Below are positions 8,682-18,737 of a stretch of 64,000 nucleotides of DNA, piece by piece; positions within the stretch are counted from its first letter, which is position 1, and every line of letters begins with the position of its first letter. Origin of the DNA: Mannheimia haemolytica (GTDB lineage: Bacteria > Pseudomonadota > Gammaproteobacteria > Enterobacterales > Pasteurellaceae); the NCBI RefSeq assembly GCF_004342115.1, contig NZ_SMAC01000002.1:1-64000 (forward strand), in the 5' to 3' direction. The translations under genes were made by a program, and so were the position numbers. The notes under the pieces were generated by a model, which made no database searches, was not told the origin of the DNA, and worked only from the letters and a program-made list of their open reading frames with translations.

Positions 8682-9728
8682 ATGAGCGAATTTGTCCTCA
8701 ACGATCACCCACATCGTCGTTTTAATCCATTAAAAAATCAATGGATTTTAGTCTCTCCGCATCGGGCAAAACGCCCGTGGCAAGGGCAACAAGAAGAAAT
8801 CGTGCAAGATGAAAAACCGAGCTACGACCCAAGTTGTTACCTCTGCCCCGGCAATAAGCGGATTACCGGCGAACAAAACCCGAATTACACCAAGCCGTTT
8901 GTGTTTAAAAACGACTTCTCTGCCCTGCTACCAGACACACCGGCACCAATACCGAATGATGATCCGCTGTTTCAGATTTCTCATACACAAGGCGAAAGCC
9001 GTGTGATCTGTTTTTCGCCTGATCATAGTAAAACCTTACCGCAACTTTCCATCGAGGAAATTACTGATGTGGTAACAGTTTGGCAAGAGCAAGCGAATGA
9101 GCTGAAAGAGCATTATCAGTGGGTGCAAATTTTTGAGAACAAAGGCTCAATGATGGGGTGTTCTAACCCTCACCCACACGGGCAAATTTGGGCAAGTAAT
9201 TTTCTACCTAATGAAATTGCGATTGAAGACGAATGCCAAGCGAAATATTTTGCTCAATATGGCTCGCCACTGTTGCTTGACTACGCACAACGTGAATTAG
9301 ACAAACAAGAGCGAATTGTGGCAGAAACCGAAGATTGGATTGCGGTTGTGCCTTACTGGGCGGCTTGGCCGTTTGAAACCTTGCTGTTGCCGAAAGCCAA
9401 GCAGTTCAAATCCATTACCGATTTAAACGAAGCGGAAAAAGCCGATTTAGCCCTTGCATTGAAAAAGCTCACCACCCGTTACGACAATCTGTTTAACATC
9501 AGCTTTCCTTATTCAATGGGCTTTCACTTCGCTCCGTTTAACGGCAAGGAAAATGCTCACTGGCAATTACACGCTCACTTCTATCCGCCGCTCTTGCGTT
9601 CGGCAACAGTGCGTAAATTTATGGTCGGTTATGAAATGATGGCAGAAAGCCAACGTGATTTAACCCCGGAACAAGCTGCCGAACGTTTAAATGCAGTAAG
9701 TGATACCAAACACTATAAAGATAAATAA
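8682..9728 (+). CDS. galT: Galactose-1-phosphate uridylyltransferase
   Basis: GalT exchanges UMP between UDP-glucose and galactose-1-phosphate in the Leloir pathway. The product is 348 residues, identical in length to E. coli GalT. The zinc ligands Cys52, Cys55, His115 and His164 fall at the E. coli positions, and the active-site HPH (164-166) gives nucleophile His166. AGGAG precedes the ATG at 8682; the longer frame upstream would run through the promoter. First gene of galT-galK-galM. galE is not in the window. Confidence 0.97.
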   Translation: MSEFVLNDHPHRRFNPLKNQWILVSPHRAKRPWQGQQEEIVQDEKPSYDPSCYLCPGNKRITGEQNPNYTKPFVFKNDFSALLPDTPAPIPNDDPLFQISHTQGESRVICFSPDHSKTLPQLSIEEITDVVTVWQEQANELKEHYQWVQIFENKGSMMGCSNPHPHGQIWASNFLPNEIAIEDECQAKYFAQYGSPLLLDYAQRELDKQERIVAETEDWIAVVPYWAAWPFETLLLPKAKQFKSITDLNEAEKADLALALKKLTTRYDNLFNISFPYSMGFHFAPFNGKENAHWQLHAHFYPPLLRSATVRKFMVGYEMMAESQRDLTPEQAAERLNAVSDTKHYKDK

Positions 9729-9737
9729 GGAATTGAA

Positions 9738-10901
9738 ATGAAACCACAAGAAATCGCTTTGCAACAATTTGAACAACATTTTGGTTATAAAGCAGAACGC
9801 ACGGTATTTGCCCCGGGCAGAGTGAATATTATCGGCGAACATACTGATTACAACGATGGGTTTGTAATGCCTTGTGCCATCAATTACGGCACAGCGGTTA
9901 GCTTTGCCAAACGTAGTGACAACAAATGGCGGGTGTTCGCCATTGATCTCAACCAACAAGATGAATTTGATTTAAGCCAGGCGATTGAGCCAAGCGAGCA
10001 AAAATGGGCGAATTATGTGCGTGGCGTAGTGAAATTTATTCAAGCCAAACACCCCGAATTCAAACAAGGAGCAGATTTAGCCATTACCAGCGATGTGCCG
10101 ATGTCATCAGGTTTAAGTTCTTCCGCCGCATTGGAAGTGTCGATTGGTAAAACCGCTCAATTACTCGGCGATTTACCGCTTTCTTTACCGCAAATCGCAT
10201 TAATCGGGCAAGAGGCTGAGAATAAATTTGTCGGCTGCAACTGCGGCAATATGGATCAGCTCACCTCCGCTCTCGGGCAACAAGATCATTTAGTGATGAT
10301 CGACTGCCGTAGTTTAGAAATCACCCCAACCCCTGTGCCACAAGGCTATTCGATTGCGATTATTAACTCCAACGTAAAACACGACTTGGTTACCGGCGAA
10401 TACAACAGTCGCCGTGAACAGTGCGAATTTGCCGCCCACTTCTTCGGCAAAGCAAAATTGCGTGATGTCACAGCGGAACAATTTATTGAACGAGCCTCAG
10501 AACTTAGTGAAGAGAATGAGCTGGCGTATAAACGAGCAAAACATATCATCAGCGAAAATCAACGAGTTCTGGAAGCAGTAGAGGCCTTAAAAGCGAATGA
10601 TATGGTCAAACTCGGGGAGTTGATGGCTCAATCTCACGACTCAATGCGTGATGATTTTGAAATCACCTGCCCTGAAGTGGATTGCTTAGCCGAAATCGCC
10701 CAACAAGCTATCGGTAAAAACGGCGGAGCCAGAATGACTGGCGGCGGCTTTGGCGGTTGTGTCGTGTGCCTAGTGCCAAATGACAAAGTGGAAGATCTCC
10801 GCCAAGCCGTTGCTAACAATTACGAAAAGCAAACCGGCATTAAAGAAACCTTCCACGTTTGTACTGCCTCCGATGGGGTGCGAGAATGCCCGGCACGCTA
10901 A
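9738..10901 (+). CDS. galK: Galactokinase
   Basis: GalK phosphorylates galactose at C1 with ATP. The 387-residue protein has the GHMP-family galactokinase signature [12 protein letters not shown] (27-38), the ATP-binding loop [14 protein letters not shown], and the C-terminal [13 protein letters not shown]. It starts nine bases after the galT stop with AAGGA in front, consistent with cotranscription. Its stop codon sits at the tip of a strong hairpin (10889-10912), the first element of a hairpin cluster that separates it from galM. Confidence 0.97.
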   Translation: MKPQEIALQQFEQHFGYKAERTVFAPGRVNIIGEHTDYNDGFVMPCAINYGTAVSFAKRSDNKWRVFAIDLNQQDEFDLSQAIEPSEQKWANYVRGVVKFIQAKHPEFKQGADLAITSDVPMSSGLSSSAALEVSIGKTAQLLGDLPLSLPQIALIGQEAENKFVGCNCGNMDQLTSALGQQDHLVMIDCRSLEITPTPVPQGYSIAIINSNVKHDLVTGEYNSRREQCEFAAHFFGKAKLRDVTAEQFIERASELSEENELAYKRAKHIISENQRVLEAVEALKANDMVKLGELMAQSHDSMRDDFEITCPEVDCLAEIAQQAIGKNGGARMTGGGFGGCVVCLVPNDKVEDLRQAVANNYEKQTGIKETFHVCTASDGVRECPAR

Positions 10902-11010
10902 AGCGTACCGGGTTAAGCATAAGGAAGTAGCTCCGCTACTCTAAAATAAATAACCTCAGCCCTAGCAGGGCTGAATTATGCTTAACCTAGTACGGCTATG
11001 CCGTGCTAGG
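10889..11010. repeat. Nested hairpin cluster between galK and galM
   Basis: Four inverted repeats follow one another. CCCGGCACGCT/AGCGTACCGGG (10889-10912) overlaps the galK stop. A long-range 12-bp pair GGTTAAGCATAA (10911-10922) and TTATGCTTAACC (10976-10987) encloses AGTAGC/GCTACT (10926-10940) and CAGCCCT/AGGGCTG (10957-10973). CCTAGTACGGC/GCCGTGCTAGG (10986-11010) closes the set. The RNA could fold as a multibranched structure and lower galM expression or protect galTK mRNA. There is no T-run, so full termination is unlikely. Confidence 0.75.
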
Positions 11011-11026
11011 TAATTAAGGTCAACCG

Positions 11027-11995
11027 ATGAAATTATTCACCCTTGAAAATGCGTTTTTACGCATTACCCTTTCTGATGTTGGGGCTTCTTGGCTTTCGTG
11101 CATTGTCAAAATGCCGAACGAGGAACGGGAAGTATTAGTCACCACGTCTGCAAAAAATTGGCAAAAACAGACCGCTTTCTTTGGAGCGACCATTGGGCGT
11201 TACGCTAACCGCATTGCCAATGCCGAATATCGCTTAAACGGCAAAACCTACCAGCTCGCTAAAAATAACGGTGAACATAATCTCCACGGTGGCGAGCTTG
11301 GGGCAGATAAAATAGTGTGGCAACTTGAAAGCCAAAGCGAACAAGCGGTCAAATTTAGTTATTTTTTTGCAGATGGCGAGGAAGGATTTGGCGGCGAAGT
11401 GAAAGCTTTTGTGGAGTATCGCTTAACAGAGAATGAGCTTCAAATCAGCTTTGATGCCGTTGCTAACCAAGATACACCGCTTTGCTTAACTAATCACGCC
11501 TATTTTAATTTGCAAGGTTCAGAGACGATTTTAGATCACGAGCTGATAATTAATGCAGACGGATACTTACCGGTTGATGCCAGCGGTATTCCTAATGCTC
11601 CACTGAAAAAAGTGGAGAGTACCAGTTTTGACTTCCGCAATGCTAAAAAAATTGGGCAAGATTTATTGGCTGATGACGACCAAAAAGCGGTAAAAGGTTA
11701 CGATCACTCCTTTCATCTTGCAAAAAATAGTGAAAATCCGACCGCTTGTTTAGCCGTGGAAGACTTAAAAATGGAACTCCGCACCTCCATGCCAGCATTA
11801 CAACTTTACACCGGCAACTGGCTAAAAGGACAACCTAATTTGACTAAAGGCGAATATGAAGATTACGCTGGTGTAGCATTAGAGCCTGAGTTTTTCCCAA
11901 ATTCACTAAACCAGCCTGAATTACTCCAATTTGGCGGGATAACAAAAGCAGGAGAAGAGTATCATCACACGATAAGTTATCGATTTATTATCTAG
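11027..11995 (+). CDS. galM: Aldose 1-epimerase (mutarotase)
   Basis: GalM interconverts alpha- and beta-D-galactose so that galactokinase receives its alpha substrate. The 322-residue protein has the family motifs FFGATIGRYANRIANAEY, the catalytic-type His in CLTNHAYFNL and the general-base Glu in VALEPEFFPN. Third gene of the gal cluster, separated from galK by 125 bp of hairpins, so it may be expressed at a lower level than galT and galK. Confidence 0.93.
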   Translation: MKLFTLENAFLRITLSDVGASWLSCIVKMPNEEREVLVTTSAKNWQKQTAFFGATIGRYANRIANAEYRLNGKTYQLAKNNGEHNLHGGELGADKIVWQLESQSEQAVKFSYFFADGEEGFGGEVKAFVEYRLTENELQISFDAVANQDTPLCLTNHAYFNLQGSETILDHELIINADGYLPVDASGIPNAPLKKVESTSFDFRNAKKIGQDLLADDDQKAVKGYDHSFHLAKNSENPTACLAVEDLKMELRTSMPALQLYTGNWLKGQPNLTKGEYEDYAGVALEPEFFPNSLNQPELLQFGGITKAGEEYHHTISYRFII

Positions 11996-12000
11996 AATGA

Positions 12001-12023
12001 TGGGCGGATACAAAATCCGCCCA
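12001..12023. terminator. Bidirectional terminator between galM and the YtfJ-like gene
   Basis: TGGGCGGAT and ATCCGCCCA pair perfectly around ACAAA. TAAAAA follows on the plus strand. The two flanking genes converge here. Confidence 0.75.
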
Positions 12024-12035
12024 TAAAAACACTGG

Positions 12036-12593
12036 TTATTGCGTTAATGTTTTCACCAACCCAATCACTTCTTGAATCTGTTTTGCAGAGAGTTTGCCCT
12101 CAGAGGTAAATTGTACCTTACCCGATTTATCCAGCACTGCAATAAAGCTCTCTTTCTCTTTTAAGCCCCACGCTTTTTTCACACTGCCTTGCTGGTCTAA
12201 CACTACTTGGCTGTGAGGATTGTCAAGTTTGCCGTTTTCCACACTATTTTTCACAAATACCCCTGTGCCGACAATCGCATCATCAGCATTTACAATCGTC
12301 ACCGTTTGGTATTTCGAGCGATCAAAACCGGCATTTTTAATTGCTGTCATCAAATCTTCATTTTTTTCTTTCACCGAACTTCTACCGGCAAAATGATGAA
12401 TAACACGGACTTTACCTGCCAGAGATGATGAATGCCAATTTTTATAGCTAACCTTTCCACCTGCCACTGCCAATTCCCCGTCTTTTGCAACCGAAACAGC
12501 AGGTAATGCTTGATTTAATTGCACATTGTGAGCAAAAGCGGAACTTGCAAAAAAAGCCCCAAAAATAACCGCTTGAGCGAATAATTTTTTCAT
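12036..12593 (-). CDS. YtfJ-family exported protein
   Basis: A 185-residue protein with a clear signal peptide (MKKLFAQAVIFGAFFASSAFA, cleavage after AFA) and a thioredoxin-like fold typical of YtfJ proteins (KVRVIHHFAGRS, VNADDAIVGTG, VVLDQQGSVKKAWGL). Family members are periplasmic and of unknown function, and this one lacks the CxxC redox pair. The ATG at 12593 is preferred because AGGAG precedes it and the signal peptide then begins at Met1; an upstream in-frame ATG has neither. Confidence 0.8.
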   Translation of the reverse strand: MKKLFAQAVIFGAFFASSAFAHNVQLNQALPAVSVAKDGELAVAGGKVSYKNWHSSSLAGKVRVIHHFAGRSSVKEKNEDLMTAIKNAGFDRSKYQTVTIVNADDAIVGTGVFVKNSVENGKLDNPHSQVVLDQQGSVKKAWGLKEKESFIAVLDKSGKVQFTSEGKLSAKQIQEVIGLVKTLTQ

Positions 12594-12793
12594 TTTTTCT
12601 CCTATTGTGTCAGCGCAAGAACACGCCAAGAACCTAATCCTAAACTAAAAGTGCTGATTCTACTCAAATTTTTGTTTAAAAGAAAAGCGTTCGATGAATT
12701 TTTCTACTCGTTAATTCATTGAATTTATGGTATTTTAACAGGCGTTTTTTATAACACTTATTTTTATACCACTCAAACATTTAAGGAGTTTTT

Positions 12794-13087
12794 ATGCAAC
12801 AAGGTGGCGGAATGGAAATGATCTTTATCCTGATTATTTTCGGTGCAATTTTCTATTTTATGATTTATCGTCCTCAGGCAAAACGCCAAAAACAACAACG
12901 TGATTTACTGGCAAGCTTGACAAAAGGCGATGAAGTATTAACCAGCGGTGGTTTAATCGGTAAAATTACCAAAGTGACCGCTGATAACGATAACATCGTG
13001 ATTGCATTAAATGACACAACTGAAGTGACCATCAAACGTGATTTCGTTGTTGCGGTGTTACCAAAAGGTTCATTAAAATCACTTTAA
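12794..13087 (+). CDS. yajC: Sec translocon accessory protein YajC
   Basis: A 97-residue protein with one N-terminal membrane segment (MIFILIIFGAIFYFMIYRPQ) followed by the conserved KRQKQQRDLLASLTKGDEVLT region. YajC associates with SecD and SecF in the inner membrane and supports SecYEG-dependent export. AAGGAG precedes the ATG. First of yajC-secD-secF; the usual upstream neighbours queA and tgt are absent here. Confidence 0.95.
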   Translation: MQQGGGMEMIFILIIFGAIFYFMIYRPQAKRQKQQRDLLASLTKGDEVLTSGGLIGKITKVTADNDNIVIALNDTTEVTIKRDFVVAVLPKGSLKSL

Positions 13088-13126
13088 TCAACCCTCTTAT
13101 CCAACTTTAACATTCGGGGAGTTATT

Positions 13127-14968
13127 GTGTTAAACCGTTTCCCTCTATGGAAGAATTTAATGGTGATCTTCGTGATCGCCATTGGTGCTTTATATGCCCT
13201 TCCAAATTTATATGGCGATGATCCTTCGGTACAAATTTCCGGTACTCGTGGGCAACAAGCCACACCTGAGACACTGTCTCAAGTGCAATCCACACTTTCA
13301 GCAATGAATATTCAGCCGAAATCTGCCGTGTTAGAAAATGGCTCGATTTTGGTTCGTCTCGAAAGCAGCGAACAGCAATTGCCTGCCAAAGAAAAAATCT
13401 CAGAAGCATTGGGGAATAACTACTCTGTTGCCTTAAACCTTGCACCAGCAACGCCACAGTGGTTGTCTGACATTGGCGGTAGCCCGATGAAGCGAGGCTT
13501 GGACTTGCTTGGCGGTGTTCGTTTCTTAATGGAAGTGGATATGAACACGGCGCTTGCAAAACAACAAGACACTTTGCAAGACAGCCTGCGTAGTGATTTC
13601 CGTAAAGAAAAATTGCAATATCAAGCGGTCAAAAAAGGCGAAAATTTTGCAACTGAGGTTGAATTTGCCGATAACGATACCGCCGAAAAAGCAGTGCGTT
13701 TAGTGCGTCTCTCTCACCCAACGCTTGATATTTTGGTAAATGATAATAAAGTCACCTTAACGCCATCAGCACAAGCTCTTTCTGAATCTCGCACGATGGC
13801 AATCGAACAAAACCTTTCTATTTTGCGTAAACGTGTTGAGGAATTGGGCGTTTCTGAGCCGACCATTCAGCGTCAAGGTGCAGATCGTATCGTAGTTGAA
13901 TTACCGGGTGTGCAAGATACCGCTCGTGCCAAAGAGCTTTTAGGGGCAACTGCAACCCTTGAGTTCCGGTTAGTCAATACCGAAGCCAATGTGGCCTCTG
14001 CGGCGAAAGGCATTGTGCCGGCTGATTCAGAACTGCAAAACACCCGTGATGGCGAGCCAGTTGTATTACGCCGTAAACCTTCGTTAGGGGGTGAACATAT
14101 TATTGATGCAACCTCAGGCACTGATGAGCGTGGCTTGCCGCAAGTGAGTATCCGACTCGATACCGAAGGCGGCGAGATGATGGGTGAAATTACTAAAATG
14201 GCAATCCAAAAACCGATGGCAACACTTTATACCGAATTTAAAGATTCAGGTCGTAAAGATGCTAACGGTAAAGTCATTTTAGAAAAACACCAAGAGGTAA
14301 TTAACGTTGCAACCATTCAAACCCGTTTAGGTAATCAATTCCAGATTACAGGGATTAATTCACCAGCGGAAGCTCAAAACCTTGCGGTATTATTACGTTC
14401 AGGTGCGTTGATTGCTCCAATCGTGATTGTGGAAGAGCGTACTATCGGTGCTTCTCTTGGGGCAGATAATGTTAAACAAGGTATGGAAGCTAGTATTTTA
14501 GGCTTAGGCTTAACGATCCTGTTCTGTCTAGCTTTTTATAAAGTATTTGGTATATTTGCCTCTCTTGCCTTGATTGTGAATATGATCTTAACGATTGGTT
14601 TAATGTCATTAATCGGTGCAACCCTTACTATGCCGGGAATTGCCGGTATCGTACTTGCTGTGGGTATGTCAGTTGATGCCAACGTACTAATCTACGAGCG
14701 GATCAAAGAAGAGATTCGTAACGGTCGCCCAATTCAACAAGCAATCCACGAAGGTTATAATGGCGCATTCTCAAGTATTTTTGACTCTAACCTCACCACA
14801 ATTTTAACTTCTCTTGTGCTTTATGGTGTAGGTACAGGTCCGGTAAAAGGCTTTGCGGTAACGCTTGCATTAGGGGTAATTATTTCTATGTTTACCGCAA
14901 TTACAGGTACTCGAATGCTTGTAAACTGGGTTTACGGTGGCAAACGCGTGAAGAAACTTTGGATTTAA
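13127..14968 (+). CDS. secD: Protein translocase subunit SecD
   Basis: SecD forms, with SecF, an RND-like proton-driven motor that pulls exported proteins through SecYEG on the periplasmic side. The 613-residue protein has a first membrane segment at residues ~9-27, a large periplasmic region with the motif KRGLDLLGGVRFLMEVD, and five membrane segments after residue ~440. These include GIAGIVLAVGMSVDANVLIYERIKEE with the conserved Asp. The start is GTG (13127-13129), preceded by GGGGAG. It lies 39 bases after yajC. Confidence 0.96.
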   Translation: MLNRFPLWKNLMVIFVIAIGALYALPNLYGDDPSVQISGTRGQQATPETLSQVQSTLSAMNIQPKSAVLENGSILVRLESSEQQLPAKEKISEALGNNYSVALNLAPATPQWLSDIGGSPMKRGLDLLGGVRFLMEVDMNTALAKQQDTLQDSLRSDFRKEKLQYQAVKKGENFATEVEFADNDTAEKAVRLVRLSHPTLDILVNDNKVTLTPSAQALSESRTMAIEQNLSILRKRVEELGVSEPTIQRQGADRIVVELPGVQDTARAKELLGATATLEFRLVNTEANVASAAKGIVPADSELQNTRDGEPVVLRRKPSLGGEHIIDATSGTDERGLPQVSIRLDTEGGEMMGEITKMAIQKPMATLYTEFKDSGRKDANGKVILEKHQEVINVATIQTRLGNQFQITGINSPAEAQNLAVLLRSGALIAPIVIVEERTIGASLGADNVKQGMEASILGLGLTILFCLAFYKVFGIFASLALIVNMILTIGLMSLIGATLTMPGIAGIVLAVGMSVDANVLIYERIKEEIRNGRPIQQAIHEGYNGAFSSIFDSNLTTILTSLVLYGVGTGPVKGFAVTLALGVIISMFTAITGTRMLVNWVYGGKRVKKLWI

Positions 14969-14977
14969 GGTGGAAAA

Positions 14978-15952
14978 ATGGCTATTGAAAATGTACAACA
15001 AGATGTAGCAGAAATTAAACTGCCTTATAAATTAATCCCCTTTATGAAATACCGCTATGTCGGATTCATTTTTTCGCTGATTGTAACTGCTTTATGCATT
15101 TTTACTATTGCGACAAAAGGCTTTAACTGGGGGTTAGATTTTACCGGCGGGACAGTAATCGAAACTCAATTTTCACAACCTGCTGATTTAGCAAAACTGC
15201 GTACGGAGCTTGAAAATAGCGGCTACGGCAATGCCTTAGTGCAAACCACAGGCAGTCAAAAAGATTTAATGATCCGACTTGCCGCCAGTGCCGGTAATAT
15301 GTCTGTTGGGAATAAAGTGATGGAGATGATCCATCAAAAATTAGATCCGAATGCGACTATCAAGAGCATTGAGTTCGTTGGCCCAAACGTGGGGGAAGAG
15401 CTAACCCAAGGGGCTATTTATGCCACTTTGGCAACACTTGCTATGCTACTTATTTACGTGGGAACACGTTTTGAGTGGCGTTTAGCGGTAGGCGGTATTG
15501 TGGCTTTATTTCACGATGTATTAGTGACGATCGGAATCTTCTCTTTCTTACAGATTGAAATTGACTTGACCTTTGTAGCAGCGATTTTATCTGTTGTCGG
15601 TTACTCGTTAAATGACTCAATTGTGGTGTTTGACCGTGTACGTGAAAACTTTTCTAAAGTTCGTCGCTCCAGCTCAATTGAAATTATCGATATTTCCTTG
15701 AGCCAAACACTTTCGCGTACTTTAATGACATCAGTAACCACCCTCTTTGTGGTACTAGCCTTATTCTATCTAGGTGGTCCAACGCTTCATAGTTTCTCAC
15801 TTGCATTATTGATCGGTATCGGTTTCGGTACTTATTCATCCATCTACATTGCAATTGGTGTGGCACTACAACTTGGGCTAAAACGTGAACATATGGTTCA
15901 GCCTAAAGTTGAAAAGGAAGGGGCAGATCAAGACGCTTTCATCGATTACTAA
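14978..15952 (+). CDS. secF: Protein translocase subunit SecF
   Basis: Partner of SecD in the Sec motor. The 324-residue protein has the expected first membrane segment (VGFIFSLIVTALCIFTI), the periplasmic GLDFTGGTVIE motif and five C-terminal membrane segments with VVGYSLNDSIVVFDRVREN, which holds the conserved Asp and Arg. It starts nine bases after secD with AGGTGG in front, so the two are translated from one message that ends at the terminator 15963-15985. Confidence 0.96.
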   Translation: MAIENVQQDVAEIKLPYKLIPFMKYRYVGFIFSLIVTALCIFTIATKGFNWGLDFTGGTVIETQFSQPADLAKLRTELENSGYGNALVQTTGSQKDLMIRLAASAGNMSVGNKVMEMIHQKLDPNATIKSIEFVGPNVGEELTQGAIYATLATLAMLLIYVGTRFEWRLAVGGIVALFHDVLVTIGIFSFLQIEIDLTFVAAILSVVGYSLNDSIVVFDRVRENFSKVRRSSSIEIIDISLSQTLSRTLMTSVTTLFVVLALFYLGGPTLHSFSLALLIGIGFGTYSSIYIAIGVALQLGLKREHMVQPKVEKEGADQDAFIDY

Positions 15953-15962
15953 CCATCAAACA

Positions 15963-15985
15963 AAAGCAGGATTTATTCCTGCTTT
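15963..15985 (+). terminator. Rho-independent terminator of yajC-secDF
   Basis: AAAGCAGGA, loop TTTAT, TCCTGCTTT, followed by TCTTTC. It sits ten bases after the secF stop. Confidence 0.85.
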
Positions 15986-15998
15986 TCTTTCACTTCTT

Positions 15999-16014
15999 AC
16001 GCAAACGTTTGCTA
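15999..16014 (+). promoter_or_regulatory. PurR operator
   Basis: ACGCAAACGTTTGCTA matches the PurR box (ACGCAAACGTTTGCGT) at 14 of 16 positions with an intact central CAAACGTTTG palindrome. It lies 71 bases upstream of a purine-permease-type gene, so PurR with hypoxanthine or guanine should repress that gene. Confidence 0.8.
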
Positions 16015-16084
16015 ATTATTTTAAATTTCTGTAAAATTCCGCATCCTAAAATTTCCCCTTTCATTTTCTTCTTTTGAGGTTCTT

Positions 16085-17386
16085 ATGTCGTTATTTAAAT
16101 TTGAGGAGCGTGGTTCAAACGCTCGTCAAGAAATCATCGCCGGTTTAACTACCTTTTTAGCCATGGTTTATTCCGTCATCGTTGTGCCGGGAATGCTAAG
16201 CCAAGCAGGCTTTCCTGCCGAATCGGTATTTATTGCCACCTGTTTAGTTTCAGGTCTCGGCTCTATCTTAATCGGTTTATGGGCAAATGCCCCAATGGCA
16301 ATCGGTTGTGCGATTTCACTTACTGCTTTTACTGCCTTTAGCTTAGTATTAGGGCAACAAGTTTCTATTCCTGTTGCACTCGGGGCGATTTTCTTAATGG
16401 GCGTAGTATTTACCTTGATTTCTGCTACCGGTATTCGTACTTGGATTTTACGTAATTTGCCAAGCAGCATTGCCCACGGTGCTGGAATTGGTATTGGTTT
16501 ATTCTTACTGATTATTGCCGCCACTAACGTTAAATTAGTGGTCAATAGCGGTATGGATATTCCGGTTAAATTAGGGGACTTCACTTCATTTCCGGTTTTA
16601 GTGTCATTAATCGGTTTAGCCGCCATTATCGGGTTAGAAAAGCTGAAAGTAAAAGGCAGTATTTTATGGGTCATTATTGCTATTACCATCGTAAGTTTAA
16701 TTTTTGACCCTAACGTAAAATACACAGGCTTTTTCAAAATGCCGAGTTTTGGTGAAAATTCGCAATTCCTAAATCTTGATATTATGGGAGCATTAAATAC
16801 CGCCATTTTACCGGTAGTGTTTGCGTTAGTAATGACCGCTATTTTTGATGCAACAGGTACTATCCGTGCGGTTGCAGGGCAAGCCGGTTTATTAGATAAA
16901 GACGGACAAATTATCAATGGCGATAAAGCCCTAACTTCTGACTCATTCGGCTCAATTTTATCGGGCTTATTTGGTACAGCACCAGCGGCAGTGTATATTG
17001 AATCGGCAGCAGGTACAGCCGTTGGCGGTAAAACAGGTTTAACCGCTGTAGTGGTTGGTATCGGTTTCTTATTTATGCTGTTCTTCCAACCTCTTGCATT
17101 CTTAGTACCAAGCTATGCCACCGCACCGGCATTAATGTATGTGGGCTTATTAATGCTAAGTAATGTCTCTAAATTAGATTTCAGCGATTTTGTAGGTGCA
17201 ATGTCAGGTTTAGTCTGTGCGGTGTTCATCGTATTAACCGCCAACATTGTGACAGGCATTATGCTAGGTTTCGCCACCCTTGTGATTGGTCGCTTAATTT
17301 CAGGCGAAGCCAATAAATTAAACCTAGGTACAGTAATCATTGCGATTATTTTAGTTGCCTTCTATGCGTTTGATTTAGCGATTTAA
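16085..17386 (+). CDS. NCS2-family purine permease (AzgA/PbuG type)
   Basis: A 433-residue protein with 12-14 membrane segments. N-terminal [20 protein letters not shown] and the following PGMLSQAG are characteristic of the AzgA branch of NCS2 transporters, which import adenine, guanine or hypoxanthine with protons. Further conserved stretches are [20 protein letters not shown] and [20 protein letters not shown], the latter carrying the substrate-binding Glu. The upstream PurR box supports a purine substrate; adenine versus guanine/hypoxanthine cannot be decided. Confidence 0.88.
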   Translation: MSLFKFEERGSNARQEIIAGLTTFLAMVYSVIVVPGMLSQAGFPAESVFIATCLVSGLGSILIGLWANAPMAIGCAISLTAFTAFSLVLGQQVSIPVALGAIFLMGVVFTLISATGIRTWILRNLPSSIAHGAGIGIGLFLLIIAATNVKLVVNSGMDIPVKLGDFTSFPVLVSLIGLAAIIGLEKLKVKGSILWVIIAITIVSLIFDPNVKYTGFFKMPSFGENSQFLNLDIMGALNTAILPVVFALVMTAIFDATGTIRAVAGQAGLLDKDGQIINGDKALTSDSFGSILSGLFGTAPAAVYIESAAGTAVGGKTGLTAVVVGIGFLFMLFFQPLAFLVPSYATAPALMYVGLLMLSNVSKLDFSDFVGAMSGLVCAVFIVLTANIVTGIMLGFATLVIGRLISGEANKLNLGTVIIAIILVAFYAFDLAI

Positions 17387-17428
17387 TTTGCAAAAAATTG
17401 AAAGAAAAAGACCGCTTGTGATAAATAA

Positions 17429-17485
17429 GGGGCGAAAAATTTTTCGCCCCACATCTGTTAATGATTGAGCGAAGGTGTTTCGCTC
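17429..17485. repeat. Two palindromes between the purine permease and azlD
   Basis: GGGGCGAAAAA (17429-17439) joins TTTTTCGCCCC (17440-17450) as a perfect 22-bp palindrome. A second inverted pair GAGCGAA (17467-17473) / TTCGCTC (17479-17485) follows. Both can act as terminators for the convergent genes and belong to the dispersed GGGGCG palindrome family. Confidence 0.7.
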
Positions 17486-17506
17486 CTATAAAATGACCTT
17501 TGGTAT

Positions 17507-17833
17507 TTATCCTAACAGGGATAAAAATACATTCACACCGAAAATCCCCAACGCTACGCTTAAAACGGTATTTTTAAGCCAAACATAGCTACCTAATACG
17601 CCTATTAAAGCCAGAATTTGTGCCAATATTAAGTTAAAGCCTTCCCCGTTTTTAGGAAAGTTTAGGCTCGTTAAAAGCAATAAAAGCATAATCACAAGCG
17701 GTAACATTTTGTTTAATTTTTGCAAAATGGGCGAAGATAACACCTTTTTCGGTAAAAATTCCGGCAAAAAACGACAAATTTGCGAGCCGAGCACTAATGC
17801 TGCAAACATTATCAAAATATCATTTGTGCTCAT
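17507..17833 (-). CDS. azlD: AzlD-family branched-chain amino acid exporter small subunit
   Basis: A 108-residue protein with four hydrophobic segments and the AzlD pattern (SQICRFLPEFLPKKVLSS, then KMLPLVIMLLLLLTSL). Together with AzlC (YgaZH in E. coli) it exports branched-chain amino acids. Its ATG overlaps the last codons of azlC by 14 bases, so translation is coupled. Because the azlC frame is broken upstream, this subunit may have no partner. Confidence 0.8.
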   Translation of the reverse strand: MSTNDILIMFAALVLGSQICRFLPEFLPKKVLSSPILQKLNKMLPLVIMLLLLLTSLNFPKNGEGFNLILAQILALIGVLGSYVWLKNTVLSVALGIFGVNVFLSLLG

Positions 17834-18516
17834 TTTCTACTCCTTTCTCTAGTTTGATTGAAGAAGATTGAGGTAATAAAGCCACAATGACAATCGCTAC
17901 TAAAATTGCCACCAATAACACGCTGGTTTCGGTAATCTGACGAGCAAGTAAAAATCCGATTAACGCAATCACAATCGGTTTCCATTGTTTTTGGTTTTTG
18001 TATTGCTCATAGGCTAAAATTGCAAACAAACAAGGCAGAGCAAAATCCAAATGCGGAATATAGTTCGCCACTGAATCGCCTAACAACACACCGACAATCG
18101 TGGAAAATGTCCAATAAGCCACACATAGCACAGCGATTTTAAAGAATGATGCTTGCTTTTGCTCTTTCGGTAATGAAGATAACCGCAAAGCCTTCATCAG
18201 TTAAACCTGCAATAGCGACCAGACTTTTCGCTTTGGATATCGGCTTATGCTCCATCATATTTAAGGTGTAAAAACTAAAACGTAGGCTCATTAAAAGCGT
18301 ACTGAGAAAGACCGACACCGCCCCAACACCGGAGACAAAAAATGGAATCGCTGCATATTGTGCCGTCCCCGATACCACGGTAAAACTCATTACAATCGTA
18401 AACCACGCAGGCATTCCGGCATTGGTGGCAAGCATTCCGTAAGCAACCCCTGCCGCAAAATAGCCCATAAAAATCGGCGTGGTTAATTTAAAAGCATATT
18501 TCCAACTATTTTCCAT
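17820..18516 (-). pseudogene. azlC: AzlC-family amino acid exporter large subunit, frameshifted
   Basis: The 5' part (18516 to 18139) encodes an AzlC N-terminus through AIAGLTDEGFA and then ends in unrelated residues. The 3' part (18197 to 17820) resumes in another frame with LSSLPKEQKQASFF and the remaining membrane segments. Removing one G in the stretch GCGGTTATC near 18180-18190 joins GFA to LSSLPKEQ and yields about 231 residues, the normal AzlC length. No homopolymer is present, so this looks like a one-base insertion (or assembly error), not phase variation. The downstream azlD is intact. Confidence 0.8.
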
Positions 18517-18737
18517 AACTAAAATTTAACATTAGACTAAAGGCATTTATTATTCTGAATTTTGACAAAATAGCAAGAGCTACTACAAGCGGTTATTTTT
18601 TGCTAAAACTTGCAAATAGTTGGTAAATATTAAAGTAATAGGCACAATTGCCCTACTTCATTGCGATTAACTATTTTCAACCAGCGCTTTGAAATGCTAG
18701 ACTTCACTACCTTTTATTTTATGTTTTCAGGAAAGTG

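Noticed and set aside
18139..18197. Programmed frameshift in azlC
   Set aside because: No slippery sequence, homopolymer or internal Shine-Dalgarno-like element is seen at the junction.
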